Below, in pieces: positions 35,370 to 44,361 of a stretch of DNA of 64,000 nucleotides; position 1 is the first letter of the stretch, and each line of letters opens with the position of its first letter. The stretch comes from Halothermothrix sp. (GTDB lineage: Bacteria > Bacillota > Halanaerobiia > DY22613), in assembly GCA_016841825.1 (NCBI GenBank), contig JAENYK010000003.1, forward strand, positions 346,206 to 410,205. The letters are read 5' to 3'. The position numbers and the translations under genes are program-made. The notes below the pieces were generated by a model. The model had not been told where the DNA came from, made no database searches, and worked only from the letters and a program-made list of their open reading frames with translations.

Positions 35370-37784
35370 TCACCGTCTTTCTAAAGTTACTTCTACCTGA
35401 TTATAACTCCCTGTAGACAGTATTGGAATACGTTTACCGGCAATTCTCTCGCCATTGACAATCAGTTCATTCACTCCTTTATGCAATCGATAAGGATTAT
35501 TTACATTTATCTCATAAGTAGCTCCCCGAAACCTACGAATTACCTTAAAACCTTCCCACTCTGCTGGAACACATGGATCAACAATTAATCCATCATAATC
35601 TGGCCTGATTCCCAGGATCCACCTGGATATTGCAACAAAATTCCAGGAAGCAGTCCCGGTCAACCAGGAATTCTTAGCCTCGCCAAAATTAGCATGGTCT
35701 GGGCCAGCAATCATCTGAGAATAGACATAAGGCTCTGCCCGATGAATCTCTGAGATCACTTCCCGATAGGTGGGGCAGATCGTCTTATAATACATAAAAG
35801 CTCGATCCCCTCGCCCCAAAATACATTCAGCAATTATTGCCCAGGGATTAGGATGACAGAAAATACCTGCATTCTCTTTAACTCCGGGGGGATATGTACT
35901 GATTTCACCCAGATGCTCAGAATACTTCTCGTAGGCTGGCTGCAAAAGAATTATTCCATGATCAGAATATAAATGTTTATAAACCGAATCCATACACTGT
36001 CTTGCCCGTTCCTCAGAAGCCCCTCCCGCCATCACAGCCCAGGGTTGAGTTTCCAGATAAATTTTGCCAGCTAAACATCCAGTTGAGCCAACCCGCTCAC
36101 CCTGATCATCAAATGCCCGCAGATACCATTCTCCATCCCAGGCAGATTGATTCAGATTATCCGTCATCTCCTGAATTACCCCCGCTAACCACTGTACATC
36201 TTCATTATTACCCAGATACTTAGCGATAGTTTGCAACTCCTTAGCAGCATAAATAAACATTTCGGCAATCATCACTGATTCGGCTACTTTGCTGTCATTC
36301 TCAGTAAACCAGTTCAGATTCAAGCAGTCATTCCAATCTGCATATCCAATCAATGGCAGTCCATGGGAGCCAAGATTATCTAAAACGAATTGAATACTCT
36401 GGCGAATATGATTATACAGCGGTTCAGCCAGAGTAGAGTCATTCTCAAAGGGTGTCGGAGACGCCAAAAACTTCCAATCGCCAGTCTCTTTAACGTATTC
36501 TGCAACAGCGATTACCAACCACAGAGGATCATCATTATACCCACTACCAATATCATGATTTCCCCGCTTAGTTAGAGGTGAATACTGATGATAGGCATTC
36601 CCGGCTTTGAACTGAGTTGATGCCAGATCGAAAAGTCTTTCTTTAACCCTTTCTGGAATCTGATGAACAAAACCTAAAATATCCTGATTACTATCTCTAA
36701 ATCCCAAACCTCTACCAATACCCGATTCAAAGTAAGATGCTGAACGGGATAAATTAAAAGTAGTCATACATTGATACTGATTCCAGACGTTGACCATCAG
36801 ATCTACTTTAGGATCTGGGGTCTTAACAGTAAATTTATTTAAAAGATCTGCCCAATACTGGCCCAGTTCCACAAACTTCTGCTCAACCAGCCCGGGTTTG
36901 AAATACTCCTTAATCTTTTCCCGGGCAATAGATTTATTTAAAGTCCCATCAGGATCGAACTTGGCTTCCCGAGAATTCTCTCCATAACCCAGAAGAAAGA
37001 TAATCTCTCTACTTTCAGCCGGTTCCAGAGTGAGTTCGATCTGATGAGAACCGATAGGTGACCAGCCATAGGCGACCGAATTTGCCGAATAACCCTGCAC
37101 TACAGCCAATGGATGACTAACCTGACCATAAGCTCCCAAAAAAGCTTCTCTTTGAGTGTCATAACCGTTGACCTGTTGATTACATGCAAAATAAGCATAA
37201 TGATTGCGTCTTTCCCGATATTCAGTCTTATGATAGATAACCCCATCTGCAATCTCTACTTCAGCCAGATTCAGATTGCGTTGAAAATTAGTCATATCAT
37301 CAAAAGCATTCCACAAACAAAACTCTACATATGAGAACAGTTTTAGTTTACGTCTTTCCTTCCCTTGATTGGTTATAGTCAAAGACCAGACTTCCATAGT
37401 TTCATTGACGGGAACAAAATAGACGAGTTCACTCTTTATTTCAGCCAACGAACCTTTAATCCTGGTATAGCCCAATCCATGACGACATTCATAATTATCC
37501 AGATCCCGTTTTACTGGCTGCCACGTAGGTGACCAGAACAGACCAGTCTCCTCATCCCGCAGATATAGATATCTGCCACCACAATCATATTCACTATTGT
37601 TATATCGATAACGCAAGATTCGTCTCTCCCGGGGATCTTTATAAAAACAATAACCACCAGCAGTATTAGAAATAAGTCCAAAGAAATCCTGTGACCCCAG
37701 GTAATTGATCCAGGGAAGAGGTGTCTTGGGGGTCTGAATTACATATTCTTGATTAGTATGATCAAAATATCCAAATTGGGACAA
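35370..37784 (-). CDS. Cellobiose phosphorylase (GH94)
   Basis: An 804-residue cytoplasmic enzyme that phosphorolyses cellobiose to glucose 1-phosphate and glucose. Length and sequence follow the characterised Clostridium thermocellum enzyme (811 residues): 'YVIQTPKTPLPWINYLG', 'NTAGGYCFYKDPRERRI', 'ESGIGRGLGFRDSNQD', 'NDDPLWL', the general acid in YADWNDCLNLN near residue 483, 'STYPPGVKENAGIFCH' and 'EAKNSWLTGTASWNFVAISRW'. The start is a TTG at 37784 with AAAGGAGTG upstream. It is the first enzyme gene after the ABC transporter, with a hairpin in between. Assignment to cellobiose rather than another beta-glucobiose rests on this close match from memory. Confidence 0.92.
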   Translation of the reverse strand: MSQFGYFDHTNQEYVIQTPKTPLPWINYLGSQDFFGLISNTAGGYCFYKDPRERRILRYRYNNSEYDCGGRYLYLRDEETGLFWSPTWQPVKRDLDNYECRHGLGYTRIKGSLAEIKSELVYFVPVNETMEVWSLTITNQGKERRKLKLFSYVEFCLWNAFDDMTNFQRNLNLAEVEIADGVIYHKTEYRERRNHYAYFACNQQVNGYDTQREAFLGAYGQVSHPLAVVQGYSANSVAYGWSPIGSHQIELTLEPAESREIIFLLGYGENSREAKFDPDGTLNKSIAREKIKEYFKPGLVEQKFVELGQYWADLLNKFTVKTPDPKVDLMVNVWNQYQCMTTFNLSRSASYFESGIGRGLGFRDSNQDILGFVHQIPERVKERLFDLASTQFKAGNAYHQYSPLTKRGNHDIGSGYNDDPLWLVIAVAEYVKETGDWKFLASPTPFENDSTLAEPLYNHIRQSIQFVLDNLGSHGLPLIGYADWNDCLNLNWFTENDSKVAESVMIAEMFIYAAKELQTIAKYLGNNEDVQWLAGVIQEMTDNLNQSAWDGEWYLRAFDDQGERVGSTGCLAGKIYLETQPWAVMAGGASEERARQCMDSVYKHLYSDHGIILLQPAYEKYSEHLGEISTYPPGVKENAGIFCHPNPWAIIAECILGRGDRAFMYYKTICPTYREVISEIHRAEPYVYSQMIAGPDHANFGEAKNSWLTGTASWNFVAISRWILGIRPDYDGLIVDPCVPAEWEGFKVIRRFRGATYEINVNNPYRLHKGVNELIVNGERIAGKRIPILSTGSYNQVEVTLERR

Positions 37785-37839
37785 ATCTATTCACTCCTTT
37801 CTCTTCCGAGTACCAGAGAACAGGCCGTTCCTGGGTATA

Positions 37840-37875
37840 AAACAGGAGTAGGCTCTAAAACCTACCCCTGTTTTT
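37840..37875 (-). terminator. Intercistronic hairpin after the binding-protein gene
   Basis: AAACAGGGGTAGG pairs with CCTACTCCTGTTT around an 8-nt loop, with TTTATAC after it on the minus strand. Located between the binding protein and the cellobiose phosphorylase, it probably gives partial termination or 3' protection so that the binding protein is made in excess. Confidence 0.7.
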
Positions 37876-37898
37876 CTGCCTGATCTTATATCTTTACT

Positions 37899-39164
37899 CT
37901 ATTTTTCCAAAAGATGATTAATCTCAGTTACCGCTGAATCCATATATTTCTTAACTACAGCTGTATCATAGTCACCATTGATATATTCACCAAGGATATT
38001 TTTGAAGTTAGTGTCAATAATCCCTTCAATAGTACCCCATTCAACCAATGGTGGATAAGCAGTAGCATAGCTCAAAGTATCTTTAAATACCTTCCAGACA
38101 CCCTGATTATAATATGGATCTTCAAAGGCATCCAATTTTGCAGGAAGCATATGAGACAGGTTTTTGGTATAATCTACTAGATTTTCTTTACGCATTAAGA
38201 ATTCAACCCATTTAATAGCAGCATCAATCTCAGCTTTGGGAGCATTGGAACGAACGACAAGGTTACTACCGCCAGAGAAAGAAGCTCTGCCATTTGGACC
38301 CATTGGAGGTTCCGCAATCGCATATGGCAGAGTTGGATTATCATTTTCGATACCGGAAATATTCCATGGTCCCATAAATACCATTGCCACATCCCCATTG
38401 ATGAATGCGGAGTCTGCCTGGGGTTGATTATACTCAGCGCAAGCCTTAGCTGCCAGGCCTTCTTTTACCAGGCTAACGTAATATTCCATACCCTGAACTC
38501 CAGGTGTCTGATTGAAGATAGCCTCAGTATTATCTGCATTTAGCATGTCACCACCGCGAGACCAGAGCATAATTGCCCAGTTATGAATCAAATCCCAGGC
38601 ATTGGTACCAGCTACCGCAATCGCTGTTCCTTCACCATATACATTAGTAATCTTATGGCCCACAGTGATCAACTCTTCCCAGGTTTGAGGAGGAGTAACC
38701 CCGGCTGCCTCAAACATCTCAGTATTGTAGAAGAGTGCTCTGGTTTCAGCAATCCAGGGGATACCATAACACTTACCATTTAAGGTAGTAGAGATATAGT
38801 TTGCCTCCATAAAAGCTTTTGAGCCACCATAATCTTTAACATTCATCTCAGCCAGACCACCTGTAGCAGCAAAAAACGGAGTCCAGGTAGTACCCACCTG
38901 AAAGACCTGAGCACCTTCTCCCGTTGTGATAGCAGTGGTTATCTTTTGCCATGCATTATCCCAGCCGATCTCTTCAAATATAACTTTAATACCGGTCTCA
39001 GCCTCAAATTCCCTGGCCATTTCTTCCATCCAGGGGATATTAACCTCAGAAGGAGCATTGTTCATCGCCCAGAATGTTATCTGTGTTTGCTTCGCCATCG
39101 CCAGAGATGCTACCGTCAAAACTAATAATACAGTTAAAACTACCCTTACCCACACTTTACTCAT
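37899..39164 (-). CDS. ABC transporter sugar-binding protein (family 1), non-lipidated
   Basis: A 421-residue extracytoplasmic solute-binding protein. The signal peptide covers residues 1-24 ('VVLTVLLVLTVASLAMA-KQ') and ends in an AxA site, with no lipobox cysteine. Mature features typical of the MalE-like family are 'ITFWAMNNAPSE', 'EFEAETGIKVIFEEIGW', 'GKCYGIPWIAETRALFYNTE' and 'MVFMGPWNISG'. It feeds the two permeases upstream. The lack of lipidation is unusual for a monoderm and suggests a periplasm. Because of the phosphorylases downstream, cellobiose or other beta-glucan oligosaccharides are the likely ligands. Confidence 0.92.
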   Translation of the reverse strand: MSKVWVRVVLTVLLVLTVASLAMAKQTQITFWAMNNAPSEVNIPWMEEMAREFEAETGIKVIFEEIGWDNAWQKITTAITTGEGAQVFQVGTTWTPFFAATGGLAEMNVKDYGGSKAFMEANYISTTLNGKCYGIPWIAETRALFYNTEMFEAAGVTPPQTWEELITVGHKITNVYGEGTAIAVAGTNAWDLIHNWAIMLWSRGGDMLNADNTEAIFNQTPGVQGMEYYVSLVKEGLAAKACAEYNQPQADSAFINGDVAMVFMGPWNISGIENDNPTLPYAIAEPPMGPNGRASFSGGSNLVVRSNAPKAEIDAAIKWVEFLMRKENLVDYTKNLSHMLPAKLDAFEDPYYNQGVWKVFKDTLSYATAYPPLVEWGTIEGIIDTNFKNILGEYINGDYDTAVVKKYMDSAVTEINHLLEK

Positions 39165-39280
39165 AATACAAAACCCTCCTTTTTAAATTTAAATAAAAAG
39201 CCATAGTAGTATTAAATCTTGAAAATCCTCCATGCCACTATCCCAAAAACTCAATCACCTCCTGACAAAATCTATGTTTG

Positions 39281-40138
39281 TTAACCCTTCGTTGCACCAG
39301 AGACGAGCCCTTCAACAATATGTTTCTGCATAGTTGTAAAGAGAATCAAAATCGGAATAGTTGTCAAAATACAGGCAGCCATCATACTTCCCCACCGTGA
39401 CTGTTGTGCTCCAATATATTGAAGCAGACCTAATGCCACAGTTTTGGTCTGTGTCCCTGTTAAAATTGTTGCAAACAAAATCTCATTCCAGGCCATAATA
39501 AACGAATAAATTCCCACTGCAGCGATTCCCGGTTTAGCCAGTGGTAAGATAATTCTAAACAAAGCTCTAACCCTGGAACAACCATCGATCATTGCCTGTT
39601 CGTCTATCTCCTGTGGTATGGAATCAAGATAATTTCTCAACATCAAAATTGCAAATGGTAACGAAAAAGATATATACGTAAAAATCATTCCATGATATGT
39701 ATTCCTCATTTGCAGACCAAAAGTCCGCTGCACCCAGATAAACATTACAAAATATGGGATCAAGAACAATATCCCCGGCAGCATCTGTGTAGAAAAAAGC
39801 GTCACGGTATAAAAATTCCTTCCCCTAAATCTGAAACGAGAGATGGCATAAGCTGCAAAAGTAGCCAGAATAATCGTGCCAATCATTGTGCCAAAAGAGA
39901 TAATCAAACTATTTTTAAAATAGTCAAAAATTGGAACAATTTCGTTAACCAGCCGATAATTCTCTATAGTAAAATTATGAGGAATCCAGCGCGGTTCCAT
40001 TCCCTGAATCTCTAAAGTACTTTTGAAAGAACTGGAGAACATCCACAGATAGGGAACTAATACTACTGCCACCAGTAAGAGAACTGCCAGGTAAAACAAA
40101 ACCTGTTGAATAATCTTGACATGTTTTCTCTTCATCAT
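39281..40138 (-). CDS. ABC sugar permease, MalG-type
   Basis: A 285-residue inner-membrane protein with six helices. The cytoplasmic EAA loop is visible as 'EIDEQAMIDGCSRVRALFRIILPLAKPG', where it contacts the ATPase. The start ATG overlaps the TGA of the MalF-type gene. No ATPase gene is in this locus, so a shared MsiK-type ATPase encoded elsewhere must energise the system. Confidence 0.94.
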   Translation of the reverse strand: MMKRKHVKIIQQVLFYLAVLLLVAVVLVPYLWMFSSSFKSTLEIQGMEPRWIPHNFTIENYRLVNEIVPIFDYFKNSLIISFGTMIGTIILATFAAYAISRFRFRGRNFYTVTLFSTQMLPGILFLIPYFVMFIWVQRTFGLQMRNTYHGMIFTYISFSLPFAILMLRNYLDSIPQEIDEQAMIDGCSRVRALFRIILPLAKPGIAAVGIYSFIMAWNEILFATILTGTQTKTVALGLLQYIGAQQSRWGSMMAACILTTIPILILFTTMQKHIVEGLVSGATKG

Positions 40139-41094
40139 TCTCCCTTCCTTTCTGCCCTAATGCGGAAATAGTAGAAATAACCTATGGTAATTAATAGCAT
40201 TATTAACATCAAAACTATTGACAAAGCAGCACCTATTCCATACTCCAGGTGATGAAAAGCCTGGCGCATGATCAAAGTAGATGGTACTTCTGCATACTTA
40301 CCGGGATCAGTCCCCAACATTACAGCAAACTGATTATAAGCATTGAAATTCCACAGAATATTCAGAACTATCAAAGTACGTGTAACAGGTCGCAGATGTG
40401 GTAAAGTAATATACTTAAACCTTTGCCACGCATTGGCACCATCAATCTTTGCTGCCTGGTACAACTCAGGATCAATAGACTGGAGTCCGGCCAACAAAAT
40501 CAATGCTGTAAACGGCCAGCCCTTCCAGACAGAAGCTACAATAACTGCGTATATTGTCTTATTTCCCACTAACCAGATAACCTGATCAGATATTAAGCCC
40601 ACATCTAACAAAACTTTATTTAAAATTCCAATTCTCGCCTGAAAGATAAACCTCCACAGATTATAAGCAACAGAATCTGGAGTAATATAGGGGAGCAAGA
40701 TTAAACCCCTGACCAAAGTTCTACCAACGAATTTTTTGTTTAATAATAAAGCTGCCCCCAACCCAATAAAATAACCCAGAGTAATAGTAAAAGCACTATA
40801 ATATGCTACATTGAAGATACTGCGAAAAAATCTCTGCCCCAGAGTTGTTACACTGGAAAAGCCTTCAACATAATTACTCAGACCGATAAATGGAGCCTTA
40901 ATCCAATCCATTACTGTATAAATATTAAGATCCATAAAACTAATGATAAATCCCCAGAGCATTGGAATAAAATGCACAAACAACATCCCCAAAACTGCCG
41001 GCAAAATCAACATATATGGTGTAAATCTTTTTGACATCTTTTTTGAACCCCTCTTCATAACCATGTGTGAAAGTTTTTCTCTTACAGTATTCAC
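40135..41094 (-). CDS. ABC sugar permease, MalF-type
   Basis: A 319-residue inner-membrane permease. The start is a GTG at 41094, preceded by GGTGAG at 6 nt; the longer frame opening at 41244 has no ribosome binding site and no sensible N-terminus. Helices begin near 'YMLILPAVLGMLFVHFIPMLW', and the EAA loop is 'ELYQAAKIDGANAWQRFKYITLPHL'. It overlaps the MalG-type gene by 4 bp. It follows the LacI gene by 164 bp with no clear extra promoter, so it is probably co-transcribed with it. Confidence 0.92.
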   Translation of the reverse strand: MNTVREKLSHMVMKRGSKKMSKRFTPYMLILPAVLGMLFVHFIPMLWGFIISFMDLNIYTVMDWIKAPFIGLSNYVEGFSSVTTLGQRFFRSIFNVAYYSAFTITLGYFIGLGAALLLNKKFVGRTLVRGLILLPYITPDSVAYNLWRFIFQARIGILNKVLLDVGLISDQVIWLVGNKTIYAVIVASVWKGWPFTALILLAGLQSIDPELYQAAKIDGANAWQRFKYITLPHLRPVTRTLIVLNILWNFNAYNQFAVMLGTDPGKYAEVPSTLIMRQAFHHLEYGIGAALSIVLMLIMLLITIGYFYYFRIRAERKGE

Positions 41095-41258
41095 ATTCAA
41101 CTCACCACCCCTATTATTTTCGTCCCGATGACAACCATTCCATAAACATATTGATCTAACCAGTGCTCGATTAACCTTCCTATAGTTTAATCCAGCAAAT
41201 CTACAACTATATCTGATGATACTCATGGGGCATATTTTAACCATCCATTATTCACCTG

Positions 41259-42275
41259 CTACCCATCTAAAGCCTTACATGATTCACGAACAACCAATTT
41301 TGTCGGCAAAAATATCGGAGAATGATTCATCTCTGGACTATTGATCATCTGTAGTAACAATTCAGCAGCCTTTTGTCCAAGTGAAAATTTATCCTGCTGT
41401 ACAGTTGTCAATGTTGGTCTTACATACCTGCTGATCTCAATGTCATCAAAACCAATTATCGAAAAGTCATCTGGAACCTTATAACCCGCTTCTTCAATGG
41501 CTCTCATCGCTCCAATGGCCATCTCATCACTCTGACAAAAGATCCCGGTAGGCTTCCGATCAAGAGCCAGTATCCCCTTCATCGATTCATAACCACCTTC
41601 TTCACTGAATTCACCATCAATAATCCAATCTGAGCGATATTCCAGACCAACTTTTCTAATTGATTTCTGAAAACCGATCAAACGATCCTGAGCCGGTCGA
41701 GTAATGCTCTGGCCCATAATCATTCCAATTCGCTTATGACCTAGCTGATGAAAATATTCCACAGCTATTGAAGCTCCCTGAACGTTATCAGAAATAACGT
41801 AAGAGGCATTCTTACCCACAATGTCTAAATCAACAAACGTCGTAGGAATATTAGAATTGATCAGATTATCCAGATTAGGGTCAGTTCTGGGCATACCCAT
41901 AAGTACTGTACCATCCACATGTCTATTTTTACATTTCTCAGTGTAGCTATAACTACTACCCCATTTGGCATGGGCAAAAAAGATTAAATCATAACCATTT
42001 TCACTGAATGTCTTTTCTAAACCATAGATTACCTCTCTAAAGAAGGGATGACGTAAGCCTGTGTTCAGATGATCTGTAAAGAAGACTCCTACTGAATACG
42101 ACTTATTAGTTGATAGACTGCGAGCTACTGCACTGGGCTGATAATTCTCTGCTTTCATGATTGATATAACCTTTTCTTTAGTCTTCTCGCTGACATCAGT
42201 ATAGTTGTTAATTACCCTGGAAACAGTGGTTACAGAAACTCCTGCTTTTTTTGCAATATCTTTTATCGTCGTCAT
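41259..42275 (-). CDS. LacI-family transcriptional regulator
   Basis: A 338-residue repressor. The N-terminal helix-turn-helix and hinge read 'TIKDIAKKAGVSVTTVSRVI' and 'KAENYQPSAVARSLS'; the rest is a periplasmic-binding-type sugar sensor. The ATG at 42275 has GAGG about 10 nt upstream; the ATG at 42290 is less supported. Two operator-like palindromes lie in its upstream region. It heads the beta-glucan oligosaccharide operon on the same strand and is the likely repressor, lifted by an imported or released sugar. Confidence 0.94.
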   Translation of the reverse strand: MTTIKDIAKKAGVSVTTVSRVINNYTDVSEKTKEKVISIMKAENYQPSAVARSLSTNKSYSVGVFFTDHLNTGLRHPFFREVIYGLEKTFSENGYDLIFFAHAKWGSSYSYTEKCKNRHVDGTVLMGMPRTDPNLDNLINSNIPTTFVDLDIVGKNASYVISDNVQGASIAVEYFHQLGHKRIGMIMGQSITRPAQDRLIGFQKSIRKVGLEYRSDWIIDGEFSEEGGYESMKGILALDRKPTGIFCQSDEMAIGAMRAIEEAGYKVPDDFSIIGFDDIEISRYVRPTLTTVQQDKFSLGQKAAELLLQMINSPEMNHSPIFLPTKLVVRESCKALDG

Positions 42276-42296
42276 GGTTATTTGCCTCATTTCTTA

Positions 42297-42310
42297 CGAA
42301 AACGGTTTCG
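42297..42310 (-). promoter_or_regulatory. LacI-type operator 1
   Basis: CGAAAACGGTTTCG is a near-palindrome of the LacI/CcpA class with a central CG, placed 22 bp upstream of the lacI start codon. A twin lies about 100 bp further upstream. Confidence 0.72.
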
Positions 42311-42400
42311 GAAATTTGTCTAAAAAATATCTTGCAAACTATATTTTTTAGCAAGATTCCTCATATATTACTGTTTTATGCTAAGAATATTTTTTATTTC

Positions 42401-42414
42401 CGAAAGCGGTTTCG
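42401..42414 (-). promoter_or_regulatory. LacI-type operator 2
   Basis: CGAAAGCGGTTTCG, sharing 13 of 14 bases with operator 1, sits 104 bp away (about ten helical turns), which would allow looping by a tetrameric or paired LacI protein. The rest of the 357-bp gap (42276-42632) holds these sites, AT-rich promoter sequence and the terminator at 42504. Confidence 0.72.
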
Positions 42415-42503
42415 GTATTTAATATATTATATTCTCCATTTTTCAGATAATTCCTCCCTGTTTTCAGAGAATTTTTGTATTTTTTTGAAAAAGAGTATTT
42501 AAC

Positions 42504-42546
42504 AAAAGAATAGTGTCGTCCCGGGGATGAACAACACCATTCTTTT
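42504..42546 (-). terminator. Terminator of the TPR-peptide operon
   Basis: AAAAGAATGGTGT pairs with ACACTATTCTTTT with one G-T pair around a 17-nt GC-rich loop; the 3' arm itself supplies TTCTTTTGTT. It lies about 90 bp beyond the peptide gene. Confidence 0.75.
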
Positions 42547-42632
42547 CAGTCGAACATTTGAAGATTTTCCTAACCGTTTGTCCAACCAGTGCTACTCTGC
42601 AACTAAAAGAATAATTTTTAATTTAACTAATA

Positions 42633-42758
42633 CTAGAAAATAGCACTAATTGGAGTGGTCCATGGATCTGTGATCGGAATAGTTGGACTAGCAATTACAC
42701 CTATAGACATCCAGATTGCTGATATGACCAGAATAGATGTAATAAAGATTTTTTTCAT
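42633..42758 (-). CDS. Short secreted peptide precursor, 41 residues (Phr-like)
   Basis: A 41-residue precursor with basic start MKKIF, a hydrophobic core to residue 22 (IFITSILVISAIWMSIGVIA) and a plausible signal-peptidase site after V-I-A at residue 23. The remaining 18 residues, SPTIPITDPWTTPISAIF, are uncharged except one aspartate, rich in proline and threonine and end in a hydrophobic tail. The ATG at 42758 follows AAAGGAGGG at 6-7 nt. That ribosome binding site is formed by the last codons of the TPR gene (stop TAG at 42762-42760), so the two are translationally coupled. The layout and size copy Phr signalling-peptide genes that follow Rap genes. The pairing is by architecture; the peptide sequence itself matches nothing I know. 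Confidence 0.75.
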   Translation of the reverse strand: MKKIFITSILVISAIWMSIGVIASPTIPITDPWTTPISAIF

Positions 42759-42759
42759 G

Positions 42760-43920
42760 CTATACCCTCCTTTCCAGTTTTTCTTTATATTTCTCATACT
42801 CACTACGGTATAAAGCATATTCCGAGTCATTTCCATATTTTCTAGCCTCAAGATATTTGAGATAAGATACTTTATACAGTAATCTTAAGCAGCAGATGTT
42901 AAAATCTCTGCTATAAGCGATTTCCGCAAAAGCATAAGCCATATCCAGATTATTTTTTAAATAGTAGTAAAGGGCGGTCGCATAGAGATTGCGATTCAAT
43001 TCATTAATATCATTCCTTTTTGTCAGCCAACCCCAGGCTCTGGTAAGTAATTCAAATCCCTCTTCAAGATCATTCAATCTAATATAATCTATTGCCATTT
43101 CATTCAAAACATAGCCCAACATATTTTTGATCACATACTCTTCCTGAACTATACTTTCAAGAATTTTTAGAGATTCTCTATATTCCTCTTCTTCACTGAG
43201 AACACAGGCATAATTGAGTAGACTATAATATTTCAAATCAGTTAATTGCATTTCATCACACATCTCCAGCGCTTCCTGAATATATCTTTCAGCTTCAGCT
43301 AATTCCATTGTATTCCTGTTAGAGATTCTATTATTTAATTCTTTTTTGATTTCGTCTATACTGTCTAATCCCATCTCTTTAAGTCGCTTTTCATTTAGTC
43401 TTGTAATTTGTGGATAATGTTTCTGTCTACTCATGTAGATCAACGAGATAGTGATATTATTTAAACAATACACTATTCCTAAGAGTGATTTTTCTGTGGG
43501 AAGCCCCTGTTCTGAAAGGTTTTCCACCTGTTTCTGTCCTAAATTTAATACCTCGCATAATAAAGAGATCGCTTCTTCATATTCTTCAATCTGCCTCTTA
43601 GCAATACCCAGTGAATTTTTTAGTCTGATCTCCAGATTGATATCTTCAATCTTTGTCATATTTTCACAATAAAGATTATTGAGAATCTCATGGCCACCGA
43701 TCTTATCAATTCCTAATTGGGCTAATCCCCTAAGTAGTTCACTTTCAATTACGTATTTTTCATTTTCTAACAATTGTTCTGCAATATATTTGGCTTGAAC
43801 CGCTAAATCATAGGCCTGGGAATATTGAAATCTTTTATTCATCATCTCTCTACATTGATCTACCAACCGCCTAAATTCCCCCTCCATATAGTTTTTATCC
43901 CACACCAAATTAACAGACAC
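42760..43920 (-). CDS. Rap-like TPR protein without DNA-binding domain
   Basis: A 386-residue all-helical cytoplasmic protein that I read as tandem tetratricopeptide-like repeats (for example 'IRLKNSLGIAKRQIEEYEEA', 'SLLNYACVLSEEEEYRESLK', 'NLYATALYYYLKNNLDMAYA'). The size and the N-terminal helical segment match Rap proteins, which bind a response regulator or transcription factor and are inhibited by a small re-imported peptide. There is no helix-turn-helix, so it is Rap-like rather than a PlcR/Rgg type regulator. The start is a GTG at 43920 with GGGGGAG about 8 nt upstream; earlier in-frame ATGs lack a site. A strong promoter is at 44121-44093. A secreted 41-residue peptide gene follows immediately. 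Confidence 0.75.
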   Translation of the reverse strand: MSVNLVWDKNYMEGEFRRLVDQCREMMNKRFQYSQAYDLAVQAKYIAEQLLENEKYVIESELLRGLAQLGIDKIGGHEILNNLYCENMTKIEDINLEIRLKNSLGIAKRQIEEYEEAISLLCEVLNLGQKQVENLSEQGLPTEKSLLGIVYCLNNITISLIYMSRQKHYPQITRLNEKRLKEMGLDSIDEIKKELNNRISNRNTMELAEAERYIQEALEMCDEMQLTDLKYYSLLNYACVLSEEEEYRESLKILESIVQEEYVIKNMLGYVLNEMAIDYIRLNDLEEGFELLTRAWGWLTKRNDINELNRNLYATALYYYLKNNLDMAYAFAEIAYSRDFNICCLRLLYKVSYLKYLEARKYGNDSEYALYRSEYEKYKEKLERRV

Positions 43921-44092
43921 TTTAATTTCTCCCCCTTTCATTATTTTTTGTATATTTTTATAACATTGCATCCGGTAAAAATTTTGAAATCTGACCTTTG
44001 AATTCGAACGTTTGATTGTCGTTATTTAGATAACTTTAATTATTTGGCTCGAAATCGGACTGTTTAATCTTATAACTATTCCCTTATTTTCT

Positions 44093-44121
44093 ATTATAAT
44101 TTATTTTCATATTTTTTTCAA
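44093..44121 (-). promoter_or_regulatory. Promoter of the TPR-peptide operon
   Basis: TTGAAA at 44121-44116, 17 nt, TATAAT at 44098-44093 on the minus strand. The leader to the GTG at 43920 is about 165 nt without other recognised elements. The 440-bp divergent gap (43921-44361) otherwise holds only AT-rich sequence and the promoter region of the plus-strand gene, where I could not fix a convincing -35/-10 pair. Confidence 0.75.
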
Positions 44122-44361
44122 GAAAATATTTCCACAAATTCCTTGTAACTCCTTTCTATGATTGTTTTTCAACTTACTCCTCCAACTGTCTTTGTAGTAC
44201 ACATTTATCTCAGAAAAATGATTCAAAGATAACTTAAAAGTAACAAATTACCTCCTGCCTCTTCCAATTTCTGCTTTATCACAAGGATTTTTTCTGATCA
44301 TGCAGAACAATAAACGTATAACTATTATGCTGTCGCTTATCATCTATTTGGAGGTGCTTTG

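Noticed and set aside
41094..41244. Longer MalF-type permease starting at 41244
   Set aside because: The extra 50 residues are polar and unlike the family, and there is no ribosome binding site at that start.
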